Shown here piece after piece: positions 40,911 to 48,891 of a stretch of 64,000 bases of DNA (the first letter of the stretch is position 1; every line of letters starts with the position of its first letter). Where the stretch lies: NCBI GenBank assembly GCA_963764365.1, contig CAVXSI010000015.1, forward strand, positions 124,001-188,000. Direction: 5' to 3'. A program made the translations under genes and the position numbers. Under the pieces are notes generated by a model. That model worked only from the letters and a program-made list of their open reading frames with translations, was not told where the DNA came from and searched no databases. The DNA is from VRUE01 sp963764365. Lineage in GTDB: Bacteria > Actinomycetota > Thermoleophilia > Solirubrobacterales > 70-9.

Positions 40911-40916
40911 TAAGAT
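40911..40916 (+). promoter_or_regulatory. -10 element TAAGAT of the second GAF-ANTAR gene
   Basis: TAAGAT is 7 nt before the ATG at 40924. Confidence 0.5.
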
Positions 40917-40923
40917 CGAGTCG

Positions 40924-41652
40924 ATGACGCGAGAGCAGCGGATTGTCGAGACCTTCGTCGACCTCGCGGACACCATGGTCGAAGATTTCGATGTGGTTGA
41001 GTTCCAGCACCGGCTGGCCGAGCATTGCGTCGCTCTGCTCGACTGCGTCGAGGCGGGCCTCCTGCTGGTCGATGCCGCGGGCAGGCTACGGGTGATCGCC
41101 TCCTCGAGCGAGCGCACGGACGCGCTGGAGCTACTGCAGTCCCAGGCCGAAGAGGGGCCGTGTTTCGACTGCCATCACCGCGGCGAGGTCGTCTCCAGCG
41201 TCGACTTGGCGAAGGAAGAGGAGCGCTGGCCGCTGTTCGCCCCGACCGCGATAAGGATGGGGTTTCGCTCGGTGCACGCGGTGCCGATGCGCGTGCACGG
41301 TAAGACGATCGGTGGCCTGAACCTGTTCCGTGCCGAAGCCGGACTCCTTCCCGACGAGGATGTGCTTTTGGGACAGGGCATGGCCGACATCGCGGCGGTG
41401 GCCCTACTGCAGGAGCGCACAGTGCGCGCGGCACACGGGGTCGTGAAGCAGCTCCAGGGCGCGTTGAGCAGCCGCGTCTTGATCGAGCAAGCCAAGGGCG
41501 TGCTGGCGGAGCGCGCGGACATCAGTGTCAACGTCGCATTTGCTCGCATGCGTGTCTACGCGAGGAATCACAACCGTCGCCTCGGCGATGTCGCCCACGA
41601 TCTCATCGACGGCAAGCTCGATGGGGCGGCGGTGACCCCCGGGCGCCCGTAG
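40924..41652 (+). CDS. GAF-ANTAR domain regulator 2
   Basis: 242 residues. GAF domain (about 15-165; EEGPCFDCHHRGE and PMRVHGKTIGGLNLF) and ANTAR domain (IEQAKGVLAERADISVNVAF, LGDVAHDLIDG), a close match to the ANTAR consensus. Cys residues in the GAF domain (GPCFDC) could sense redox or bind a ligand (inference). Paralogue of the preceding gene. Confidence 0.9.
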   Translation: MTREQRIVETFVDLADTMVEDFDVVEFQHRLAEHCVALLDCVEAGLLLVDAAGRLRVIASSSERTDALELLQSQAEEGPCFDCHHRGEVVSSVDLAKEEERWPLFAPTAIRMGFRSVHAVPMRVHGKTIGGLNLFRAEAGLLPDEDVLLGQGMADIAAVALLQERTVRAAHGVVKQLQGALSSRVLIEQAKGVLAERADISVNVAFARMRVYARNHNRRLGDVAHDLIDGKLDGAAVTPGRP

Positions 41653-42078
41653 GGCCTCAGCGTGCCCCCCTCATAGGCTCAGCGGCAGCTCGGGTGTATG
41701 GTTGGGTTGCGCGTTGCTCCAGACCTTGGTGACGTCACTTGTTCGACGGAAGCCAATCGACTGGAGCGCCGATGTACCTGAGGGACGCAGAAGTGACGAT
41801 CGAGCTGGGTGTTTCCTCACCCGCTGTTGATTCGTTTCCAGTCGACGTGGTTTTCGGCCAGGTCGCGGAACTGCAAGAACTGCGCGAAGCAAGGTGCGCG
41901 CGCATCGTCTCCGATGTTCTCGCCTCAAGTGGTAGTCAATTGAGCGGGTTACCTGGTCTGCGGCTCGCATGCCGACGCAGACTGAAATCGCATGGAGTTC
42001 GCCCAGAAACCAAATCTGCCCAAGCCGATTCAGGACGCGTCAATTCGGCCGCGTCCACATGTCAACGAAGGGAATCCC
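41653..42078 (+). other. 426-bp intergenic region
   Basis: No convincing gene. A plus-strand frame from 41739 or 41772 (MYLRDAEVTIELG) is open to 42092 but overlaps the next gene and loses coding character after about 50 codons. It may be a remnant. The last bases (GAAGGGA) are the ribosome site of the next gene. Confidence 0.5.
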
Positions 42079-42948
42079 ATGAAACAGGTTGAGAATCCAA
42101 GGCGAGGGCGGAGGCGACCGCTGCGCACGCTAATCACCGTTTTCGCCGCGCTGGGCATTCTGACCATCGGCCTCGGCGCCGCCGCGCTTGCTGGAACGGG
42201 GAAGCATCCAATCAAGCCGGTCTCGCGCTCCAATAAGGGTGCCACCAAGCTGGCCCGGTCCATCTTCGAAGGCAACGACAAGAAGCTTGTGCAGGCCAAG
42301 TTCGTCACCGTGCCGCCTGGGAACGACCCGGTGGCGACGACGACCAGGAGCATCGCCGGGTTCCCACGCAAGGGTGGGTCCTTCGCGATCCTCTCCACCG
42401 GTTGCGCCCATTTCGCGACCCGCAAGAACAACTCAGGGTCGACCGGGTGCATGGACGGCGGCACCAAGACCCGCGGCGCCAGGGACGTCACCATCTGGCG
42501 GATCCGGGTCAAGGTGCCCAACGGCGCCAACTGCCTCTCGTTTCGCTTCAAGTTCCTCTCCGACGAGTTCCCTGAGTTCGTCGGCACCGAATACAACGAC
42601 GCCTTCATCGCTGAACTGGGCCACTCGCCGAGTTGGGATGCCTCTGGGAATCAGAGCCCGACGATTTCCGCGCCGAACGACTTCGCGACGACCCGCAACG
42701 GCAATGACATCATCAGCGTAAATGCCGCCGGCATCGCCAAGGTGTCTCGAGCCGCTGCGAAGGGCACGACCTATGACGCAGCGACCGGCAAGCTGCGAGC
42801 CTCGACCCCGGTCAAGCCGGGCCAGAGGCTGCTCTACCTGTCGCTGTTCGATCAGGGCGACCGCCAGTACGACTCGGCCGTCTTCATCGACCGCCTGCTG
42901 ATTCGCCATTCGAATAGCTGCAAGTCGGGCCTGGTCCCCAGCAAGTAG
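42079..42948 (+). CDS. secreted protein with choice-of-anchor-L-like domain
   Basis: 289 residues. An Arg-rich N-terminus, a hydrophobic signal/anchor helix (about 15-38, ending AALAGTG), then a beta-rich extracellular domain with FKFLSDEFPEFVGTEYNDAF, which resembles the (S/G)EEYPEFVG..(F/Y)ND signature of choice-of-anchor L domains. Gly/Lys/Asn-rich elsewhere; four Cys. The ATG at 42079 follows GAAGGGA. Probably a surface protein. Confidence 0.7.
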   Translation: MKQVENPRRGRRRPLRTLITVFAALGILTIGLGAAALAGTGKHPIKPVSRSNKGATKLARSIFEGNDKKLVQAKFVTVPPGNDPVATTTRSIAGFPRKGGSFAILSTGCAHFATRKNNSGSTGCMDGGTKTRGARDVTIWRIRVKVPNGANCLSFRFKFLSDEFPEFVGTEYNDAFIAELGHSPSWDASGNQSPTISAPNDFATTRNGNDIISVNAAGIAKVSRAAAKGTTYDAATGKLRASTPVKPGQRLLYLSLFDQGDRQYDSAVFIDRLLIRHSNSCKSGLVPSK

Positions 42949-42980
42949 CCACCAGCAGGTCGACAACTCGTATCGAACGG

Positions 42981-43006
42981 CCGGCCGCGAACCGTATCGC
43001 GGTCGG
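42981..43006 (+). terminator. hairpin after the choice-of-anchor-L gene
   Basis: CCGGCCGCGA/TCGCGGTCGG forms a 10-bp stem with one G-T pair and a 6-nt loop, 33 nt past the stop. There is no T-tract. Confidence 0.45.
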
Positions 43007-43130
43007 CACGAACAGGGAGAGGAGCAACCAGCTCTCGGCAAGGCCATCGCCTGCAGCGGCCTGATCGCGTTGCGGATCGTGGACGCGGGCTGTCCCTTGC
43101 CAAAGTTCCCGATCAGCCGATCTACAGGAA

Positions 43131-43171
43131 AGGCGCCTGCCGGAATCGAACCGGTGTAACGGCTTTGCAGG
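43131..43171 (-). repeat. duplicate of the tRNA-Cys 3' half (putative att site)
   Basis: The 41 bp match the 3' half of the tRNA-Cys at 44079-44149, from the anticodon loop to the acceptor end, with one substitution and one missing A. It is in the same orientation and cannot fold as a tRNA. This is the usual remnant left at the far end of an element that integrated into a tRNA gene. Confidence 0.8.
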
Positions 43172-43258
43172 AGCGAAGGGTGTTCAGCGGCGAGGCATCA
43201 AGGGTCGCTGCTGTCGCCGAGAGCGACACGGGTCTCGCTGGTGCCGGTGCTTGCAACT

Positions 43259-43284
43259 GGTGCCCTGAGCGCACTCAGGGCACC
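43259..43284 (-). terminator. hairpin at the mini-island operon end
   Basis: GGTGCCCTGAG/CTCAGGGCACC is an 11-bp perfect stem with a CGCA loop, 45 nt past the stop of the gene at 43329. Confidence 0.6.
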
Positions 43285-43328
43285 GTCTCGGATTCGCGTC
43301 TGACCGATTCTCCCCGGCCGACGCACCG

Positions 43329-43703
43329 CTACGCCGGTACGTGCTCGCCGGTCTGGGTCTGATCCTCGGCTGCCTGCGCCACTGGCTCGATCTCAGCGCG
43401 CACAACGCGCGTGGGCTCAAGGCCAGACGTCGCCCCACCCTCGGCCCACACGACCTGGCCGAGCTTGAGGGCATGCTCCTGGCCACCCGCTTTCAGAGAG
43501 AACGTCACCGAAATCGTGTCGGCCGCGCGGTTCTGCGATACGACCGGGCCGGTCTCAGGGTGCTTCGCCAGGAAAGCCTCCAGCAGGGCGTCGGCGGCAT
43601 CCTCGTCGGTGCCGTAGCCAGCCATCGTGATCGTGATCCGATACTCGGCGTGACCCAGGTCCCGGTGCCATGCCTCGTAGATGTCGTCCATTCCTCTGGT
43701 CAC
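43329..43703 (-). CDS. hypothetical protein encoded with the HicA-like gene
   Basis: 124 residues if started at the GTG at 43703, which overlaps the hicA-like stop as GTGA; an ATG at 43691 is also possible. The core (EYRITITMAGYGTDEDAADA) looks like an alpha/beta fold, and the C-terminal 35 residues are acidic and Gln/Thr-rich. It is in the antitoxin position but has no recognised HicB fold or DNA-binding motif. Confidence 0.6.
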   Translation of the reverse strand: MTRGMDDIYEAWHRDLGHAEYRITITMAGYGTDEDAADALLEAFLAKHPETGPVVSQNRAADTISVTFSLKAGGQEHALKLGQVVWAEGGATSGLEPTRVVRAEIEPVAQAAEDQTQTGEHVPA

Positions 43704-43912
43704 CGCCCTTTCCACTTGAAACCGTAGCGCCTCAGCCTCGCAACGAGGTTGTCAATCGACCGATGGTCGCTCGGCGTCCCGGATGCCGTGACGATGTTTT
43801 CGCCGTCCGGCACGAAGAATTGCGGGTGGCCTCTCTTGGTCTTGCCAACCCGCCATCCCTGGCGTTCGGCCTCGCGCATGATCTCCTTGAGTTCCTTCTT
43901 CGCGGATGCCAC
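43700..43912 (-). CDS. HicA-like (phage-type) small protein
   Basis: 70 residues from a GTG. ELKEIMREAERQGWRVGKT, GHPQFFVPDGENIVT and a C-terminal LVARLRRYGFKWKG match the small double-stranded-RBD-like HicA fold seen in many actinophage genomes. The motif His in KRGHPQFF is where HicA toxins carry their catalytic His. It may be a toxin or a phage regulatory protein. Coupled to the next gene. Confidence 0.7.
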   Translation of the reverse strand: MASAKKELKEIMREAERQGWRVGKTKRGHPQFFVPDGENIVTASGTPSDHRSIDNLVARLRRYGFKWKGR

Positions 43913-44043
43913 GGTCAGACAGGATGATGCGCCGGTCGGTCGTATCGAGAGTCAGCCGGTGCGCTGCTGCTGTGCCACCCTCGTGCCACCCGGACAACCG
44001 GATTCAGCCGGATTTCGACCGAGTAGCCGACCCCGCCCAAACC

Positions 44044-44075
44044 GCTCTGGCAAGCCGTAAGCCGCTTGCCAGAGC
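44044..44075 (-). terminator. hairpin downstream of tRNA-Cys
   Basis: GCTCTGGCAAGC/GCTTGCCAGAGC forms a perfect 12-bp stem with an 8-nt loop, 3 nt beyond the tRNA 3' end. It fits a terminator for the tRNA transcript, although the following T-run is weak. Confidence 0.6.
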
Positions 44076-44078
44076 CGA

Positions 44079-44149
44079 AGGCGCCTACCGGAATCGAACC
44101 GGTGTAAACGGCTTTGCAGGCCGCTGCGTAGCCACTCCGCCAAGGCGCC
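44079..44149 (-). tRNA. tRNA-Cys (GCA)
   Basis: Acceptor GGCGCCT/AGGCGCC, anticodon stem GCGGC/GCCGT with loop CTGCAAA (anticodon GCA), and T arm ACCGG TTCGATT CCGGT. CCA is not encoded. 71 nt. The 3' half is duplicated at 43131, marking this tRNA as an integration target. Confidence 0.92.
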
Positions 44150-44210
44150 GGGATTGCAAGCGTAGCTGGGGGAACCTTGCCCGGTGTCCCACCCCGGGCG
44201 TGTCCCGCTG

Positions 44211-44294
44211 ATGGCCAAGGCGGAGACCGTCGACGAGAGATGGACCGAGGTCGACGACTTGATCGGCGGGCTGCTGGCCCCGCATGAAATCTAG
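44211..44294 (+). pseudogene. O-methyltransferase N-terminal fragment (left copy)
   Basis: A 27-codon frame on the plus strand (AETVDERWTEVDDLIGGLLA, ending in TAG) resembles the first residues of CatA/COMT-type O-methyltransferases, which begin W..VD..L..LL.P. The rest of the gene is absent. A similar fragment lies at 46695, so the two flank the M23-hydrolase gene as degenerate direct repeats. Confidence 0.55.
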
Positions 44295-46378
44295 GGGGTC
44301 CCGGCGCGGGCGGCTCCGACGATCCCGCGGACCTGCCCGATCACCAAGCGAGGCCTTTCCCCGGCGATGTAGTGGCCGCTGTTGGTGTCGGCGATGTGCC
44401 TGGCGCCCAGGTTGGTTGCGAGCCGGTTTTGGGCGACCCTCCAGGCTCGCCAGGTTCCCGGCCCGGCACCGAAGTCGAAGCGGTGGTCTGAGGTCAGGAC
44501 CACGGACGGCACTCGAGGCACGGCAGGCGCAGCGAGAGCGGCGTCGACGCTGCGTTCGTAGTCGGCCGCCTCGAGCGTCCTCGGCTTGCCCAGCATTCGG
44601 CCACGGCGCACGAACCTGGCCCATTGGCCCGGCTTCAAAGCCGTCTTCAGATACACCGAGCCGGGGTCGAGGAGAACCAAACCCGCCGTCTCGCCCGGAT
44701 ATTCGCTCGCGTAGAGGTAGGCGATCATCCCTCCCAAGGAGTGGGCGACGAGGACGTAGGGTCCGGGCACGCTCGCGGCGTTCAGGAGCGCGTGCAGGTC
44801 GGCAACGTCATCCGCCGCCGTCGTCGGCTGTCGAACCGGAGTCGATGGGGTTATGACCCCGCTGAAGTCGACGGTCCCGGGACGGTCGTAGGCGCAGACT
44901 CGAGTGAACCTGCCCACCCGCGGAAAGACCGACGAACTGCTCGGCCGAGGTTCGTCGCCGGGACCGGGGACTACGTGCGTCCAGTCGTCGTAAGCGCCAC
45001 GAAAGCCGGAAATCAGGATGACCGTCGGATGACCCCTGCCACGACATCTCAAGAGCAGCTTGCGACCGTCAGAGATCTTCACCAGTTTCGTGAAGCCACG
45101 CCCTGCGCCCGCGCGCTTTGATTCCCGAGACCGCTGCGATCGCTTCCCGAACGACACAACCTCGAGGCCGGTGAGCCCCTGAAGGCGCCGCATCGGGACC
45201 TTGGAACGGCGATACGACACAGGCGGCGCCGCGGGATCGGCGTCGGCGTCGATGAAAGCTTCGAGCGAAGGTACCCGCCCGTCGAGGCGGAAGCGGTCAA
45301 GGACGAACGGCAGGCCATCGGCGTCGACGAAGGACGGGCGTCCCATCAGCTGGAAGTGCAGATGCGGCCCTCCGGAGTTGCCGGAGTTGCCCAGCCTTCC
45401 GATCACCTGCCCCGCGCGCACCCGTTGACCCCGGTGCACCCGCACGCTGCCAGGCGCGAGGTGACCGTAGGCCGCGAAGACACCGTCGCGCAGCCGGATG
45501 ATCACGTGGTTGCCATCCGCCTCGGAGACACTGACCGGCAGCTTGTGATTGGGGACTTGGTCTCGAAGGCGATCGACCGCGGCAACCACAACCCCCGCAC
45601 CGACCGCCAGGACCGGCTGCCGGTAGTTGAAGTAGCTGGAGTTCAGGTTCGGATCGCCGACGTGGGTGCGACCCTGACGGTCAAGCCGAGCCGAGAAATC
45701 AACCGCGAAGCGCTGCCCGAGACGAAGGTGCCCGTTGACGGGGTAGATAGCACGGCGATGAGGACCGACGATCGTCACCCAACGCCCGCCAGGCAAAGGA
45801 GGTGCGAGCGCCGTGGGGTCCTGGCGGGCAACGAGGGCCGGCGCCCCCGTGTCGGCGATGAACTGTCCGACTCCAGGAAGTTCGGAGCCAAGGTCGACGG
45901 TTATGCGGTGCTTGATTCGCCTCGGGATCGCCTTCTTCGTCGGGAAGCTGAGGTCGATCCAGGCGATCCCGACGCTCGAGGGCGGAAGCGTCTTCGTCGG
46001 CACTTCCGGAGTTCCGAGAAGACTCATCGCCGCCTTTAGCCGCGCCCCTGAAAACCTCGCACGGCGCCTTCCGTCGGAGTCGACAACCTCCACGGAGCTG
46101 ACCTCGATCGGCAGCAGGAGAGTGTTCGTCAACTCCAGCTCATACTCGAGGTGAAAGCGACCGTCGTCCCCCTTGTACCAGCGTGGTGTCGACAGGACCG
46201 ACTCGATGACAGGCGTGAGCTTTGGCTGGGCGCGGTCGACCGTTGACGGCGATCTTGCTTCAGCCGAGCTGGGCGAAGAGGCGACGCTCGCGAGCAGCAA
46301 CGCGGCGGCGAACAGCGTTGGGACGAGGCAACGGGGAATGAGCCCCGATTTCAGGTCAATCGCCGAGGCCCGGCTCAC
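44291..46378 (-). CDS. secreted M23-type peptidase domain fused to an alpha/beta hydrolase
   Basis: 695 residues from the GTG at 46378. A signal peptide (about 12-39), a beta-rich region (50-200), an M23/LytM-like domain (218-345, with GQRFAVDF and the C-terminal HLHF metal motif, His 339/341), then an alpha/beta-hydrolase domain (450-690) with Ser547 in AHSLGG, His669 in SGHY, and Asp571 or Asp631. The first M23 His is not obvious (Gln222), so peptidase activity is uncertain. The start overlaps a small secreted ORF as GTGA. The combination suggests an enzyme acting on cell-wall or lipid substrates outside the cell. Confidence 0.82.
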   Translation of the reverse strand: MSRASAIDLKSGLIPRCLVPTLFAAALLLASVASSPSSAEARSPSTVDRAQPKLTPVIESVLSTPRWYKGDDGRFHLEYELELTNTLLLPIEVSSVEVVDSDGRRRARFSGARLKAAMSLLGTPEVPTKTLPPSSVGIAWIDLSFPTKKAIPRRIKHRITVDLGSELPGVGQFIADTGAPALVARQDPTALAPPLPGGRWVTIVGPHRRAIYPVNGHLRLGQRFAVDFSARLDRQGRTHVGDPNLNSSYFNYRQPVLAVGAGVVVAAVDRLRDQVPNHKLPVSVSEADGNHVIIRLRDGVFAAYGHLAPGSVRVHRGQRVRAGQVIGRLGNSGNSGGPHLHFQLMGRPSFVDADGLPFVLDRFRLDGRVPSLEAFIDADADPAAPPVSYRRSKVPMRRLQGLTGLEVVSFGKRSQRSRESKRAGAGRGFTKLVKISDGRKLLLRCRGRGHPTVILISGFRGAYDDWTHVVPGPGDEPRPSSSSVFPRVGRFTRVCAYDRPGTVDFSGVITPSTPVRQPTTAADDVADLHALLNAASVPGPYVLVAHSLGGMIAYLYASEYPGETAGLVLLDPGSVYLKTALKPGQWARFVRRGRMLGKPRTLEAADYERSVDAALAAPAVPRVPSVVLTSDHRFDFGAGPGTWRAWRVAQNRLATNLGARHIADTNSGHYIAGERPRLVIGQVRGIVGAARAGTP

Positions 46379-46536
46379 GGCGACGGCCCAACCGAGCAGC
46401 TGCCGTCGAAGCGCGCCCCCGGCACGACCGGAAAGTTCTCGAAGAAGGCCGGCGGTAGCGCCCAGCCGGGCACGCCGGGCTCCGGGGCCAGCGCAGCGTG
46501 GCCGGTTACCGCGAGGGCTGCGATCAGGCATCGCAT
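46375..46536 (-). CDS. small secreted protein coupled to the M23-hydrolase gene
   Basis: 53 residues (ATG at 46536). A short hydrophobic N-terminus (MRCLIAALAVTGHAALA) looks like a signal peptide, followed by a Pro/Phe-rich mature part with one Cys. The TGA overlaps the GTG of the following gene (GTGA), which argues that it is translated. No family is recognised; it could be a decayed exported enzyme N-terminus. Confidence 0.5.
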   Translation of the reverse strand: MRCLIAALAVTGHAALAPEPGVPGWALPPAFFENFPVVPGARFDGSCSVGPSP

Positions 46537-46861
46537 TGGGAGAATGTCTCACGCCGTCTCCGTTTCTGCAAAGGAGATTTTGCCAGCGCATCTGCCGGCG
46601 CCCTCGACAACGAAGATGCGCGGTGATCGCCCCGCAGAAAGCCGTCCCTCTCGGCACGCACGAGCTGGCTCAGAAGATCCTGCTGATAGGCAGGGCAGAC
46701 GGTCGGCGAGGCGTGGCGCGAGGTCGACAAGTTCGTCGGCGGGCTGCCGGCCCCACATGGCGACAAGCTCGAGGGCAGACGGTGCGGGCGCCCGAGATCC
46801 CGCTCCCCCCGCAAAACCAGGAGGCTGGCCGAAGGAGCCTCCGAACTACTTCGGCTTCCGC
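46537..46861. other. 325-bp region without an intact gene
   Basis: Contains the right-hand O-methyltransferase fragment (46695-46790) and nothing else I can support. Long frames on both strands lack homology. Confidence 0.5.
46695..46790 (+). pseudogene. O-methyltransferase N-terminal fragment (right copy)
   Basis: On the plus strand QTVGEAWREVDKFVGGLPAP is about three-quarters identical at DNA level to the fragment at 44230-44291. No start, no continuation. It is in the same orientation as the left copy. Confidence 0.5.
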
Positions 46862-47716
46862 TCAATCGGCTCGCCGCGACGCGGCCACAGGTCTCGGCAC
46901 CACTGCGCTCCCCGACAGACCAGGTGCCGAATGGGTGCCGAGGAATCGGGCCGCGCGACCGATCAGGAGCGGCGTGCCCACCGGCGTCAGGCTCCATAGC
47001 CGCCGGGCCGCAGCGTTGCGCAGGCGAATGCAGCCGTGGGAGGGCCGGCCGGGAACCAGGGACGGATCGTTGGTGCCGTGGATGCCGATCACCCCGCCTC
47101 CAGGCCAGTCGCTGAGGACGGAGTAGTCGCTGGTGCCGAAGGCCACTGGCCCGTAGAGGCCCGCGGGCGCGTGGGTCCTGAACTTCTCCCGAATCCAGAA
47201 GTGCCCGGCGGGGGTTGGGGTGCTCGGCTTGCCGATGCCGACCGGCGCGCTCCAGACCGGACGGCCGAGCCGGTAGAGGGTGGCTCGAAGGGCGCGGCGA
47301 TCGACGATCAGCAGGGTCCGCACTCGATAGAGGGGACCGAGGGCGGAGCGGCGGACCCATCCGATCCGCCCGTTCGGCCGCATCGGGATGCGAACCTCGA
47401 CCCAGCTGTGGCCTTCCCGATCTCTCCAACTCCGCAGCGCAAGGTAGACCTCGGGGAAGCCGTCCTCGGTGAGGAGATGGGTCGCCTCGATCTTCCCCGC
47501 GCCCTTTCTCGGCGCCCAGCGAATCGGCGCGCGGCCGACCGGGTGCGCCCAGCGGGCGAACGTCCGTTCATTGGATAGCAGCACGGTGCCCGAGGTGAGG
47601 TCGGGAAAAGCGGCGCCGGCCGTGACTCCCGGGCCGGCGCCGGCGTCCGCCGTTGTCGGCAGCATCAACCCGCCAAGCAGAACGAGGAGGGCCACCGACC
47701 GTCCGAGGCCATTCAT
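46862..47716 (-). CDS. secreted L,D-transpeptidase (YkuD domain)
   Basis: 284 residues. Signal peptide (1-26), an SH3-like region with repeated Trp/Gly strands (45-125), then a YkuD catalytic domain with His213 in IHGTND and the catalytic Cys229 in SHGCIRL. These enzymes make 3-3 peptidoglycan cross-links or attach proteins to the wall. The start is MNGLGRSVALLVLL. Next to the surface-protein genes it could anchor or remodel the envelope (inference). Confidence 0.92.
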   Translation of the reverse strand: MNGLGRSVALLVLLGGLMLPTTADAGAGPGVTAGAAFPDLTSGTVLLSNERTFARWAHPVGRAPIRWAPRKGAGKIEATHLLTEDGFPEVYLALRSWRDREGHSWVEVRIPMRPNGRIGWVRRSALGPLYRVRTLLIVDRRALRATLYRLGRPVWSAPVGIGKPSTPTPAGHFWIREKFRTHAPAGLYGPVAFGTSDYSVLSDWPGGGVIGIHGTNDPSLVPGRPSHGCIRLRNAAARRLWSLTPVGTPLLIGRAARFLGTHSAPGLSGSAVVPRPVAASRRAD

Positions 47717-47730
47717 CGCACCGACCGACC

Positions 47731-48891
47731 TCAGCCGGTGAACTGCGGGTGTCCCGTTGCGGCCCTTGCGCAGTGGCGGAAAGTCCGGCGCTCGACGTCG
47801 CGACGACCGTTTTTGTCCACGGCCACCACTCGGATCGTGGTTTTCCCCCTGCGCAGCCCCGCGACCCCGACTCTGACGGAGAACTGCTTGGCGGCGGTGC
47901 GCTTGATCAGCCTGCCGTCGAGGAAGACCTTGACCCGTCGTAGCCCGACCGAGTCGTGGACCCTGAAGGTCACCCTGAACGCGTGATCGACACAAGTGGA
48001 GCCCCCTCCACCACCACCGCTGCCGCCACCGCCGCCGCCCGGGACCCCGTTGATCTGCACAGTCGGGCCGCCGCTGCCCGTCTTACCACCGTTGCCCGTT
48101 TTGCCACCGCCGCCTTTTTTGCCACCGCCGCCACCGCCTTCACCGCCACCGCCTTCGGGGGAAGCGCTTGTGCAGGCGGCTCGCGTGACCGTGTCGTTGA
48201 TCAGGGTGACCGCCCCGTTGCGAGCGAGGAGCCTTCCGTTGACGGAGACGCCGTTGTTCACGGAGATCGACTGCAGGGCGAGGATGTTGCCGACGAAGGC
48301 CGAGCTGGTGCCGAGGGTCGCCGAGGAGCCGACTTTCCAGGAGACGTTGCAGGGCTGGGCGCCGTTGATCAGGTTGACCCGTGAGGCCGAGGCGCTGATC
48401 AGGGTGCTGGCGGTCTTGAAGATGAAGACCGCGTTCGGGTTGCCCTCCGCGTTGAGCGTCAGCGCCCCGGTGATCCCGAAGGTTCCCGACTGAGATTTGT
48501 AGACGCCGGGAGTGACGCTCTGGCCACCCAGCTCGGTGGCCAGCGTGTTGGCCGGTCCCTGGCCGGCGGCGTTGTCATAGGCGGTCGTCAGGTCCGCCTG
48601 GGCCTGCGCCGCGGCAGCGTCGGCCTGATGGGTCGCCCCGTTCACGGTCCCGTTGGGCGCGCCGCCGAAGCCGGTGACGGACGCGGTCGGCCAGGTTCCG
48701 AGGTCGCCGTTGAGCACCGTGGGGCCGGTATTGGTGACACCCGAGCCGCCGAGGACCGCGTAGCTATCGGCGGTTCCGAGGCCGATCGCCGTGGCTGCCT
48801 GGGCGCCGACCGGGAGAGCTAACGCGATGCACAGCGCCAAGACGCTGCAGACGAGGATGGACGACGACCGGCTCAAGCGAGCTCCGTTCAT
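47731..48891 (-). CDS. secreted protein with ice-binding-like (DUF3494) domain
   Basis: 386 residues from the ATG at 48891, 6 nt after AAGGAG. Signal peptide (1-32, ending GAQAA), DUF3494 beta-solenoid domain (about 35-235: YAVLGGSGVTNTGPTVLNGD, then GNPNAVFIFK and FVGNILA), a Gly/Lys-rich linker (245-300) and a C-terminal Ig-like domain with two Cys. DUF3494 proteins bind ice or act as adhesins; here no membrane anchor follows, so it is probably released or wall-bound. Confidence 0.9.
   Translation of the reverse strand: MNGARLSRSSSILVCSVLALCIALALPVGAQAATAIGLGTADSYAVLGGSGVTNTGPTVLNGDLGTWPTASVTGFGGAPNGTVNGATHQADAAAAQAQADLTTAYDNAAGQGPANTLATELGGQSVTPGVYKSQSGTFGITGALTLNAEGNPNAVFIFKTASTLISASASRVNLINGAQPCNVSWKVGSSATLGTSSAFVGNILALQSISVNNGVSVNGRLLARNGAVTLINDTVTRAACTSASPEGGGGEGGGGGGKKGGGGKTGNGGKTGSGGPTVQINGVPGGGGGGSGGGGGGSTCVDHAFRVTFRVHDSVGLRRVKVFLDGRLIKRTAAKQFSVRVGVAGLRRGKTTIRVVAVDKNGRRDVERRTFRHCARAATGHPQFTG

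Noticed and set aside
41739..42092. A 117-codon plus-strand frame in the gap after the ANTAR genes
   Set aside because: It overlaps the next gene in another frame, has no recognisable motif, and its second half looks non-coding.
43131..43171. A second tRNA-Cys gene
   Set aside because: Only the 3' half from the anticodon loop is present, with a base missing; it cannot form a cloverleaf.
47990..48180. A short-period repeat that could be taken for a CRISPR or minisatellite
   Set aside because: It is the codon-level echo of the Gly/Lys-rich linker of the ice-binding-domain protein; units are 3-9 nt and imperfect. No CRISPR array or cas gene is seen anywhere in the window.
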